DNA of 5,867 nucleotides from an uncultured Oceanobacillus sp. (GTDB lineage Bacteria > Bacillota > Bacilli > Bacillales > Amphibacillaceae). Each line of letters starts with the position of its first letter. Position 1 is the stretch's first letter. Under the pieces are notes generated by a model. It saw only the letters and a program-made list of their open reading frames with translations. It searched no databases and was not told the DNA's origin. The translations under genes and the position numbers were made by a program. The stretch covers positions 1 through 5,867 of the forward strand of contig CALKWU010000174.1 in NCBI GenBank assembly GCA_938004015.1, given 5' to 3'. Shown in pieces: positions 1 to 5,867 of the stretch.

Positions 1-1
1 C

Positions 2-949
2 CGTTGTAATTTCAGGTGCACGTACTGTATGCCAAGGGAGATTTTCGGCCCGGATTATGCATTTCTTCCAAAGGAGCATTTGCTCACGACGGATGAAATC
101 GTCCGTCTTGCCACCGCTTTTGTCGATCTCGGTGTCAATAAAATCCGCCTGACCGGCGGAGAACCGCTTTTAAGAAGAGATTTGCCTGAACTCATCGAAA
201 AATTAAGCGCTATCAAAGGATTAAAAGATATAGCCCTCACGACGAACGCATCCTTACTTCCGATCAAAGCTGAAGCATTAAAGGCGGCAGGATTGAAGCG
301 CGTCAACATCAGCCTTGATGCCCTCGATGATGAAACCTTCCAAAAGATCAACGACAGTGGGGTCAGTGCCGAACGAGTCTTGAAAGGGATCGATAAAGCG
401 CTGGAAGTCGGACTCCATGTGAAAGTGAATATGGTTGTCAAAAAAGGGATGAATGAACAGGAAATCATCCCGATGGCAACATATTTCAAAGAAAAAGGAA
501 TTACGCTCCGTTTTATCGAATTTATGGATGTGGGCACGACGAATGGATGGGATTACTCCTACGTCGTAACGAAAAAAGAAATTCTCCAACTCCTTGAGGG
601 ACATTTCGACTTGGAGCCGGTCGACCCGGATTATTTGGGGGAAGTCGCCAAACGGTATCGATACAAAGGAACGAATACTGAAGTCGGTTTCATCACGTCT
701 GTTTCCGAAACGTTTTGTGCCACTTGCACAAGAGCACGCATTGCCGCAGACGGTATGCTCTATACTTGTCTATTTGCATCGAGCGGCTTCGACTTGAAGG
801 AACTTATTCGCTCTGGAGTGGCTGACTCCGAATTGAAAGAGACGATCATTTCGATTTGGAATAAACGGACGGATCGTTATTCCGCAGAACGGACGGAAGA
901 GACGGCGAAAAACAAAAAGAAAATCGAAATGTCGTATATCGGCGGGTGA
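2..949 (+). CDS. moaA: GTP 3',8-cyclase MoaA, 5' end cut by the window
   Basis: Radical SAM enzyme that converts GTP to 3',8-cyclo-7,8-dihydro-GTP, the first step of molybdenum cofactor synthesis (MoaC then forms cyclic pyranopterin monophosphate); cytosolic. The reading frame is open from base 2 and already encodes the radical SAM cluster motif CNFRCTYC, with Cys codons at 5-7, 17-19 and 26-28. The ATG at 29 is therefore internal, and about 25 N-terminal residues lie before the window. LTGGEP (GGEP at 155-166) is the SAM-binding motif. The second [4Fe-4S] cluster, which binds GTP, is CATC plus a third Cys 13 residues later (Cys codons 716-718, 725-727, 767-769), with the conserved TRARIAADG between. 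The protein ends in Gly-Gly, the C-terminal tail known to matter for MoaA catalysis. All visible motifs are intact. It is followed after 27 bases by moeB. Identification is very secure; only the start is missing. Confidence 0.97.
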   Translation, partial: RCNFRCTYCMPREIFGPDYAFLPKEHLLTTDEIVRLATAFVDLGVNKIRLTGGEPLLRRDLPELIEKLSAIKGLKDIALTTNASLLPIKAEALKAAGLKRVNISLDALDDETFQKINDSGVSAERVLKGIDKALEVGLHVKVNMVVKKGMNEQEIIPMATYFKEKGITLRFIEFMDVGTTNGWDYSYVVTKKEILQLLEGHFDLEPVDPDYLGEVAKRYRYKGTNTEVGFITSVSETFCATCTRARIAADGMLYTCLFASSGFDLKELIRSGVADSELKETIISIWNKRTDRYSAERTEETAKNKKKIEMSYIGG

Positions 950-963
950 ACATAAAGATGGAA

Positions 964-969
964 AGGGAG
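964..969 (+). promoter_or_regulatory. Ribosome binding site deciding the moeB start
   Basis: AGGGAG lies 7 bases before the ATG at 977, an ideal spacing. The in-frame TTG at 971 is only 1 base away from it, so the longer reading with two extra residues is unlikely. Confidence 0.7.
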
Positions 970-976
970 TTTGAGG

Positions 977-1987
977 ATGAAAGACAGATATTCACGTCAA
1001 GCGCTGTTTCAGCCGATCGGAAAAGTCGGCCAAGAAAAAATCAGGAGGAAACATGTGTTGATCCTCGGTTGTGGAGCGCTCGGCACGGCCAATGCGGCGA
1101 ATCTCGTCCGGGCGGGAATCGGCAAATTGACGATTATCGACCGGGATTATGTGGAATGGAGCAATCTCCAGCGTCAACAGTTGTTTACGGCTGAAGACGC
1201 TGAAAACCAAGTGCCGAAAGTGATTGCGGCGAAGGAAAAATTGACGGCGATCAACCCGGAAGTGGAGATTATTGCACATATTCTTGATGTGACCGGGGAT
1301 AACATCCGCCCGCATTTAAAAGGAGTCGACCTCGTCATCGATGCGACAGACAATTTCGATATCCGTTTCATCATGAACGATTTGATCCATCAATATAAAC
1401 TGCCGTGGATTTTCGGGTCTTGTGTCGGCAGTACGGGGATGAGTTTTACGATTCTACCGGGAGAAACGCCTTGCCTTGCCTGTATTTTGGATTCAACGTC
1501 GCTGACAGGGGCGACGTGCGATTCCGTCGGGATTATCGCTCCGGCTGTGCAAATGGTCGTTGCCCATCAAACGACGGAAGCGTTGAAAATCCTCGTGGAG
1601 GAAGCGGCGGCATTACGGACGGAATTGGTCATGTTCGATCTTTGGCATAATCGTTATCAACTCATCAACGTCGATCGGGCGAAGGAAGCGGATTGTCCGA
1701 CCTGCGGGAAAAATCCGACCTATCCGAAACTGACCTATAATCACCGGACGAAAACCGAGGTGCTGTGTGGTCGGAACACGGTGCAGATCCGTGCGAGTCG
1801 AGAAGTCGCTTTGGATGAGTTGGCGCATCGGTTGGGAAAACTTGGTTCCGTCCGTGTCAATGAATTTTTGCTTTCACTCCATTATGATGATTACCGGGTC
1901 GTCGTCTTCCGTGATGGGCGGGCCTTCATCCACGGAACGGATTCGATTGAAACAGCGCGGAAAATTTATTATCAATTGGTTGGTTGA
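977..1987 (+). CDS. moeB: MoeB/ThiF/HesA-family sulfur-carrier adenylyltransferase, probably MoeB
   Basis: E1-like enzyme that adenylates the C-terminal glycine of a ubiquitin-fold sulfur carrier. In this Moco cluster the likely partner is MoaD, which it would activate for thiocarboxylation before MPT synthase acts. The 336-residue protein shows the N-terminal SRQ arginine (R7), the nucleotide-binding loop GCGALG (31-36), acidic D55/D57, SNLQRQ (62-67), K81 and DATDNFD (122-128), all at the family's ATP-site positions. C166-x2-C169 and C240-x2-C243 are the structural zinc ligands, and C181 in GATCD is the conserved loop cysteine. Residues from about 246 to 336 form a C-terminal extension beyond the E. 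coli MoeB core; I recall similar lengths in Bacillus homologues and see no rhodanese active-site loop. The ATG at 977 is chosen over TTG at 971 because of Shine-Dalgarno spacing. The stop is 12 bases before moeA. Family alone cannot separate MoeB from ThiF; the neighbours favour MoeB, although the protein could serve both thiamine and Moco pathways. Confidence 0.9.
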   Translation: MKDRYSRQALFQPIGKVGQEKIRRKHVLILGCGALGTANAANLVRAGIGKLTIIDRDYVEWSNLQRQQLFTAEDAENQVPKVIAAKEKLTAINPEVEIIAHILDVTGDNIRPHLKGVDLVIDATDNFDIRFIMNDLIHQYKLPWIFGSCVGSTGMSFTILPGETPCLACILDSTSLTGATCDSVGIIAPAVQMVVAHQTTEALKILVEEAAALRTELVMFDLWHNRYQLINVDRAKEADCPTCGKNPTYPKLTYNHRTKTEVLCGRNTVQIRASREVALDELAHRLGKLGSVRVNEFLLSLHYDDYRVVVFRDGRAFIHGTDSIETARKIYYQLVG

Positions 1988-1999
1988 AGGGGGAAGGAC

Positions 2000-3280
2000 A
2001 TGGTTGGTATACGGACACCCATCGAAGTTGATGAAGCAATTCGGCGAGTAATGAAGCATGCAAAAAGAGGAGAAAAAACGTACGTCCCGCTGGAAAAATG
2101 CCATGGATATTTTCTTGCGGAAGATTTAGTGAGCGATCACGCTGTGCCTCCTTTCGATCGTTCGCGATATGATGGCTATGCCATCCGTTCCGAAGACACA
2201 AAAAAAGCTCCGGTGGAAACAGTCGAATTGGAAGTCGTCGGCGAAATCGGTGCCGGCAGCGTATTCACAAAAGAGGTTGAGAAAAATGAAGCGGTCCGGA
2301 TCATGACCGGTGCGGAAATTCCTGCCGATTGCGATGCTGTCGTGATGCTGGAAGATGTTACGGAAGTCGAGCGGAACGGGAAAAAATACATTCGTTTCAA
2401 CCGGGAGTGTTCACCGCTGGAAAATATTACCGAGACGGGAGAAGATGCGGAAAAAGGGGAAGTCCTCGTTAAAAGGGGGACGTCTATCAATCCCGGCGTC
2501 ATGGCACTGCTTGCGACATTCGGTTATAAACAAGTGCCGGTTGCATCAAAACCGCGGGTCGGCATCCTGTCCACCGGAAGTGAACTGTTGCCTGTCGATG
2601 CCCCGTTGGAACCGGGAAAAATCAGGGACAGCAACTCTTACATGTTGATTGGGCAAATTGAACGGGCGGGAGGGATACCCGTTGTGCTTGGGCAATTTGT
2701 CGATGATTTGGACGTATGTTACCGGCAAGTCGTCGATTCTTTGGAAAAAGTCGATATTCTTCTCACAACCGGTGGCGTATCCGTCGGCGATTATGATTAT
2801 ATCCCAGCAATTTTGGAAAAATTGAACGCCGATGTGCTTTTCAACAAAATCAAAATGCGTCCCGGTTCGGTGACGACGGTGGCGGAAGTCGATGGAAAAC
2901 TGTTTTTCGGACTTTCCGGAAATCCGTCTTCTTGCTATGTTGGTTTTGAAATCTATGCAAGGCCGGTCATCCGCTATTTTTCCTACAGTGATTCGCCTTA
3001 TTCCAGAAAAGTGAACGTGACGCTCGGCAAAGCTTTTCCCAAGGCGAATCCGTTCCATCGGTTTGTCCGAGGGAAAATCCGCTATGAAAATGGCGGGGCT
3101 GTCGGGTATCCCGTCGGTTTGGATAAACCAAATATCGTCACCTCCCTCGCTGGTGCGGATGCATTGCTCTTGCTTCCTGGAGGCGACACAGGTTACCAAA
3201 AGGGAACCGTTGTCCCGGCAGTGCTATTGGAAGACGAAACAGGTTGCGATTGGGAAAATTGGCTGGAAAGTACAACATAG
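2000..3280 (+). CDS. moeA: Molybdopterin molybdenumtransferase MoeA
   Basis: Inserts molybdate into adenylylated molybdopterin, the final step of basic Moco assembly; a cytosolic enzyme that works as a dimer. The 426 residues match the usual family length (about 400-430). Family motifs appear in order: PPFDRSRYDGYA (50-61, with conserved D58), GEIGAG (81-86), RIMTGAEIP (100-108), GILSTGSEL (188-196), the MoCF-fold MPT-binding motif TTGGVSVGDYD (256-266), MRPGSVTTVA (286-295) and GLSGNPSSC (304-312). The C-terminal beta-barrel domain IV follows to residue 426. The start is supported by AGGGGG at 1988-1993, 6 bases before ATG. That site abuts the moeB stop, so the two genes are probably translationally coupled. 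The stop codon overlaps the Shine-Dalgarno of moaE. No truncation or missing key residue is seen. Confidence 0.96.
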   Translation: MVGIRTPIEVDEAIRRVMKHAKRGEKTYVPLEKCHGYFLAEDLVSDHAVPPFDRSRYDGYAIRSEDTKKAPVETVELEVVGEIGAGSVFTKEVEKNEAVRIMTGAEIPADCDAVVMLEDVTEVERNGKKYIRFNRECSPLENITETGEDAEKGEVLVKRGTSINPGVMALLATFGYKQVPVASKPRVGILSTGSELLPVDAPLEPGKIRDSNSYMLIGQIERAGGIPVVLGQFVDDLDVCYRQVVDSLEKVDILLTTGGVSVGDYDYIPAILEKLNADVLFNKIKMRPGSVTTVAEVDGKLFFGLSGNPSSCYVGFEIYARPVIRYFSYSDSPYSRKVNVTLGKAFPKANPFHRFVRGKIRYENGGAVGYPVGLDKPNIVTSLAGADALLLLPGGDTGYQKGTVVPAVLLEDETGCDWENWLESTT

Positions 3281-3292
3281 GGAGGCGAACCA

Positions 3293-3754
3293 ATGGGAGA
3301 AAAAATGTTTGAAATCGTGGAAGAACCGATCGATGTCGATGCAGTCATCGAAAAAGTCGTCCGGCGAGAAGCAGGGGCTGTTACAACGTTCCTCGGCATC
3401 GTCCGCGAATGGACACGGGGAAGGAAAACGATTTATTTGGAATATCAAGCTTACGTGTCGATGGCGGAAAAAATGCTTGCTGCAATCGGAGACGAAGTGA
3501 AGGAAAAATGGCCGGATACGGAAGTAGCGGTCACTCATCGGATTGGGCGGTTGGACATTTCTGAAGTCGCCGTCTGCATCGCTGTTTCCGCCCCACATCG
3601 GAAAGCGGCTTATGCGGCGAATGAGTACGTCATCGACCGGATCAAACAAATCGTCCCTATATGGAAAAAGGAACATTGGGAAGACGGAGAAACATGGATC
3701 GGCAATCAACAAGGGACGGAAGCTTATCCGAGCGGAGAACCGTACGGAAACTGA
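3293..3754 (+). CDS. moaE: Molybdopterin synthase catalytic subunit MoaE
   Basis: Large subunit of MPT synthase. With thiocarboxylated MoaD it adds the two dithiolene sulfurs to cyclic pyranopterin monophosphate, giving molybdopterin. The protein has 153 residues, normal for MoaE. Diagnostic motifs are GAVTTFLGIVR (28-38), RGR (42-44), LEYQAY (49-54), RIGRLDI (83-89), SAPHRKAAYAA (99-109) and the active-site stretch around IKQIVPIWKKE. K118 and K125 keep the 7-residue spacing of the catalytic lysines K119 and K126 of E. coli MoaE. H102/R103 and R38 match the other substrate-binding positions. GGGAGG at 3280-3285 overlaps the moeA stop and sits 7 bases before ATG. In many Bacillales moaD follows immediately; here it does not, so the partner subunit must be encoded elsewhere or be missing. 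Confidence 0.96.
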   Translation: MGEKMFEIVEEPIDVDAVIEKVVRREAGAVTTFLGIVREWTRGRKTIYLEYQAYVSMAEKMLAAIGDEVKEKWPDTEVAVTHRIGRLDISEVAVCIAVSAPHRKAAYAANEYVIDRIKQIVPIWKKEHWEDGETWIGNQQGTEAYPSGEPYGN

Positions 3755-3781
3755 TAAGGGTACCAGTATTGGATGGATCTT

Positions 3782-3823
3782 TTTTCCGGGATTCCGGTAT
3801 TACAGTGCCCGAATTCCGGAAAA
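3782..3823 (+). other. Imperfect inverted repeat between moaE and gabD; possible weak terminator or operator
   Basis: Arms at 3782-3797 and 3808-3823 (TTTTCCGGGATTCCGG and CCCGAATTCCGGAAAA) can pair over 16 positions with one G-U pair and one C-C mismatch, around a 10-base loop. It lies 27 bases after the moaE stop, where a Moco operon terminator would be expected. The tail is AAAATTTATAG rather than a run of T directly after the GC stem, so it is not a textbook intrinsic terminator. A protein-binding palindrome or partial attenuator is equally possible. I see no convincing sigma-A promoter for gabD in 3755-3861. Confidence 0.4.
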
Positions 3824-3861
3824 TTTATAGATTAATTTTTACGAAAAGGAGTGGATGAGAC

Positions 3862-5256
3862 ATGCCAAGCACTATCAGCGTCAAGAATCCGGCAACAGGG
3901 GAACTTGTCGATGAAGTGAACGTCGATACGAAAGAAGAAGTGGAGGCGAAAATCGCCAAGACAGCGGAAGGGTTCAAGACGTGGAAAAAAGTGAATGCCC
4001 ATGAGCGTGCACGCTTGTTGGAAAAATGGGCGGAAAAAGTAAGGGAAGAAAAAGAGTCGATTGCCCGGGTGATGACTCAGGAAAGCGGAAAACCAATCAC
4101 CGAATCCCTTGGAGAAGTGGAGTATGCAGCGAGTTTTATCGACTGGTTTGCTGAAGAGGCGAAGCGGATTTACGGTAGAACAATCCCGTCACATACGGAA
4201 TCGAAGCGGCTGCTTGTCGTCCGTCATCCCGTCGGTGTCGTCGCAGCGATTACGCCGTGGAATTTTCCGGCGGCGATGATGACCCGTAAAGCTGCTCCGG
4301 CGCTTGCTGCTGGCTGCACATTCATTGTGAAACCTGCGAGTGAGACACCGCTCACGACGATCAAGCTCATTGAACTCGCTTATGAAGCCGGCATTCCGGA
4401 AAATGTGTTGCAATGTGTGAACGGCTCCGGCAGTACAATTGGAAAAATTTTCACGGAAAACCCGCTCGTCCGCAAAATCACGTTCACCGGCTCGACTCCA
4501 GTAGGGAAGCAGTTGATCCGACAAAGTGCCGATTCCGTGAAACTCGTGTCGATGGAATTGGGCGGTCATGCACCGCTCATCATTGCGGAAGATGCGAATT
4601 TGGATTTGGCCGTATCGCAAACGATCGCTTCGAAATTCAGGAATTCCGGCCAAACATGCATTTGCGCAAACCGTGTTCTTGTCGCTGAAACGATTGTTGA
4701 TGAATTTGCGGAAAAACTTGTACAGGAAGTTTCAAAGCTGAAAGTCGGTAATGGTTTGGAGGAAGATACGCAAATCGGGCCGGTCATCAATGGAGACAGT
4801 TTCCGGAAAGTCGTCAGCCATATTGACGATGCAGTGGAAAAAGGAGCGGAAGTGCTCGCTGGGAATAAATTCAATGCGGATGATGAAAAGGGCTATTATT
4901 TCGTTTATCCGACCGTATTGAAAAATGTGACGAATGAAATGGTGATCATGCAAGAAGAAACATTCGGTCCTGTTCTCCCAATCACCGTTTTCGAATCTTT
5001 GGAAGAAGCGGTCGAGTTGGCGAATGATACGAACTATGGTTTGGCTGCTTACTTCTTTACGAATGACTACCGCAAAGGGACATATTTATATGAAAACTTG
5101 GACTTTGGGGTCATCGGGTGGAACGACGGTGTACCGTCTGCGGCCCATGCACCGTTTGGCGGTATGAAAGAGAGCGGAATTGGCAGAGAAGGCGGATTGG
5201 AAGGAATGGATCCGTTCCTCGAAACCAAATATATCTCCATCGGTGGCTTAGAATAG
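3862..5256 (+). CDS. gabD: NAD(P)-dependent succinate-semialdehyde dehydrogenase (GabD-type aldehyde dehydrogenase)
   Basis: Oxidises an aldehyde to the acid with NAD(P); the best-supported substrate is succinate semialdehyde, the last step of GABA breakdown to succinate. The 464 residues are close to Bacillus GabD and slightly shorter than E. coli GabD (482). Catalytic residues are all present: N134 in TPWNFP, E232 in MELGG, and nucleophile C266 in GQTCICANR. The Rossmann-fold loop FTGSTPVG is near 210. C266-x-C268 is the two-cysteine arrangement seen in bacterial and human succinate-semialdehyde dehydrogenases, where it can form a redox-sensitive disulfide. R260, just before it in FRN, matches a position conserved in GabD proteins. 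The conserved EETFGPVLPI and the C-terminal PFGGMKESGIGREGG are intact. AAGGAG at 3846-3851 lies 10 bases before ATG, slightly long. No GABA transaminase or GABA regulator is in view, so the substrate rests on family similarity; other semialdehydes remain possible. Confidence 0.88.
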   Translation: MPSTISVKNPATGELVDEVNVDTKEEVEAKIAKTAEGFKTWKKVNAHERARLLEKWAEKVREEKESIARVMTQESGKPITESLGEVEYAASFIDWFAEEAKRIYGRTIPSHTESKRLLVVRHPVGVVAAITPWNFPAAMMTRKAAPALAAGCTFIVKPASETPLTTIKLIELAYEAGIPENVLQCVNGSGSTIGKIFTENPLVRKITFTGSTPVGKQLIRQSADSVKLVSMELGGHAPLIIAEDANLDLAVSQTIASKFRNSGQTCICANRVLVAETIVDEFAEKLVQEVSKLKVGNGLEEDTQIGPVINGDSFRKVVSHIDDAVEKGAEVLAGNKFNADDEKGYYFVYPTVLKNVTNEMVIMQEETFGPVLPITVFESLEEAVELANDTNYGLAAYFFTNDYRKGTYLYENLDFGVIGWNDGVPSAAHAPFGGMKESGIGREGGLEGMDPFLETKYISIGGLE

Positions 5257-5324
5257 TGGGACAGAGCGGGACAGACCCTATTTGACCCAAATGGGCCAAA
5301 TAGGGTCTGTCCCTCTTTGGCCCA
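5257..5324. repeat. GGGACAG-type palindromic repeat directly after gabD
   Basis: The core stem is a perfect 17-bp inverted repeat (5268-5284 with 5297-5313), starting GGGACAGACCC and ending GGGTCTGTCCC. The 12-base centre can fold further through CCC/GGG. Including imperfect outer arms, 5257-5284 pairs with 5297-5324 at 25 of 28 positions, or 26 counting one G-U pair. GGGACAG occurs twice in the left arm (5258, 5268) and CTGTCCC once in the right (5307). The element begins at the base after the gabD stop. It could terminate transcription by its strong stem, but only TCTTT follows, so a classic U-tract is weak. From memory, similar GGGACAG/CTGTCCC hairpins are dispersed intergenically in Bacillales genomes; I cannot confirm copy number here. 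Confidence 0.85.
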
Positions 5325-5353
5325 GTAGAGTTCTATCACTTTACCTCAAAAGT

Positions 5354-5384
5354 TTGATTATTCTTTTTAGCATTTTGCTATAAT
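5354..5384 (+). promoter_or_regulatory. Predicted sigma-A promoter with extended -10 upstream of the ABC remnant
   Basis: TATAAT at 5379-5384 is a perfect -10 box. TG at 5376-5377 gives an extended -10 (TGnTATAAT). The best -35 is TTGATT (5354-5359, 4 of 6 to consensus) with a 19-base spacer, longer than optimal, but the extended -10 can compensate. It sits between the palindrome and the broken ATPase gene, and is probably the surviving promoter of the former ABC gene or operon. Confidence 0.55.
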
Positions 5385-5396
5385 AGATGCATCCAA

Positions 5397-5858
5397 ATGG
5401 AATGGTACACTGTTGAACGGATGGGCGATTTTCCATGGATTGAAGCAAGAACGACACGACGCCTCTTCCGTTTTAGAACCGTTTGTGGAGTGTGGCAATT
5501 ATACAATAAGCGGGATGAGCGCATTAAAGATATGTCGCGGGGGATGCGGCAGCTCCTCGGCTTTTTATTGACGATGTTGCATCAATCGGAAATCATTTTG
5601 CAGGATGAGCCTTTCACAGGGCTGGATCCCGCCAATATGCAAATGATGAAGAAAAAGTTGCGCAGTTTGAAGGAAGAAGGCAAGCTGCTGATGATTTCCA
5701 CCCACATCCTTTCCTTCGCATCCGACATTTGTGATCGTGTATTGTTTTTGGACAATGGAAATATCACGTATGAGACAGAAAAAGGAACATCTTTCACCGA
5801 AAAAGAATTGGAACAACTATTCAACGTCCACATTGGGTCAAACAGGGACAGTCCCTGA
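5397..5858 (+). pseudogene. ABC transporter ATP-binding protein remnant (C-terminal half, frameshifted, no Walker A)
   Basis: Residues 43-123 of this 153-codon frame are a clear ABC ATPase C-terminal half: signature-like KDMSRGMRQ (44-52), Walker B IILQDEP with catalytic E71, D-loop GLDP (75-78) and H-loop STHIL with H103. SRGMRQ in place of LSGGQ resembles ATPases of ABC-2 type exporters. Walker A, the Q-loop and the start of the nucleotide-binding domain are absent. Residues 1-33 do not resemble an ABC protein. The frame one base over (5398-5496) does read plausibly, with AIFHGLK at 5425-5445 and VLEPFVECG up to 5496, which joins naturally to QLYNKRDERIKDMS in the main frame if one base is missing near 5494-5496. 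No Shine-Dalgarno precedes the ATG at 5397. The last eight residues and the stop are encoded by a palindromic repeat. It cannot bind ATP normally and is most likely a deletion plus frameshift derivative. No permease gene is in the window. Confidence 0.8.
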
Positions 5859-5867
5859 TTGACCCAA
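5833..5867. repeat. Second GGGACAG-type palindrome, at the window end
   Basis: Arms 5833-5849 and 5851-5867 are inverted repeats matching at 16 of 17 positions (one A-A mismatch), centred on A5850. The left arm begins TTGGGTCAA and carries GGGAC; the right arm ends TTGACCCAA. It shares GGGACAG (5845-5851) and TTGACCCAA (5859-5867) with the palindrome after gabD, where TTGACCCAA is at 5282-5290. It may continue past the window. It overlaps the last codons and the stop of the ABC remnant. Confidence 0.75.

Noticed and set aside
29..949. moaA starting at the ATG at 29 as a complete gene
   Set aside because: The upstream codons from base 2 encode the radical SAM CNFRCTYC motif in the same frame, so this ATG is internal and the gene is merely cut by the window.
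971..976. TTG at 971 as the moeB start
   Set aside because: Only one base separates it from AGGGAG. The ATG at 977 has a normal 7-base spacing.
2546..3199. Long antisense open frame within moeA (217 codons)
   Set aside because: It lies wholly opposite a well-conserved gene, shows no recognisable motif and is a product of the codon bias of moeA.
3543..3830. Out-of-frame ORF overlapping moaE and reaching the hairpin, considered as a moaD candidate
   Set aside because: It does not end in Gly-Gly, has no MoaD/ThiS features and mostly reads moaE in another frame.
4657..4668. Cys-x-Cys in the aldehyde dehydrogenase as an unusual feature
   Set aside because: It is the normal arrangement in the succinate-semialdehyde dehydrogenase family.
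5257..5867. CRISPR array or toxin-antitoxin locus suggested by the repeats
   Set aside because: There are only two palindromes, unequal in length, with no regular spacers and no cas or toxin-like gene.

Overview
The window looks like part of a Bacillales (low-to-moderate GC Firmicutes) chromosome. This is inferred from strong AGGAGG-type ribosome binding sites, short intergenic gaps, Bacillus-like protein sequences (a ThiF/MoeB protein with a C-terminal extension, a GabD of 464 residues) and GGGACAG/CTGTCCC palindromes of a kind I recall from this group. I cannot assign a genus from sequence alone.

Positions 1-3754 hold four co-directional molybdenum cofactor (Moco) genes on the + strand: moaA (5' end cut by the window), moeB/thiF-type, moeA and moaE. 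Gaps are 27, 12 and 12 bases, and each downstream gene has its own Shine-Dalgarno, so this is almost certainly one transcription unit. MoaA starts the pathway from GTP. MoeB charges the MoaD sulfur carrier. MoaE is the large subunit of molybdopterin (MPT) synthase. MoeA inserts molybdate. moaC, moaD, mobA and mobB are not in the window. moaD would be expected beside moaE, but only 107 bases lie between moaE and the next gene.

Positions 3755-3861 are a short spacer with an imperfect inverted repeat. Positions 3862-5256 encode an NAD(P)-dependent aldehyde dehydrogenase, very probably succinate-semialdehyde dehydrogenase (gabD), with all catalytic residues and the Cys-x-Cys pair typical of that family. 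It has no obvious biochemical link to Moco synthesis.

Positions 5257-5867 look like decayed accessory DNA. A strong GGGACAG-type palindrome directly follows the gabD stop. Then come a good extended -10 promoter and the C-terminal half of an ABC transporter ATPase, which lacks Walker A and carries an apparent one-base frameshift. A second palindrome, sharing sequence words with the first, ends the window and supplies the last residues and stop codon of the ATPase remnant. I find no clearly new biological system. The most interesting feature is this repeat-bracketed ABC gene remnant.
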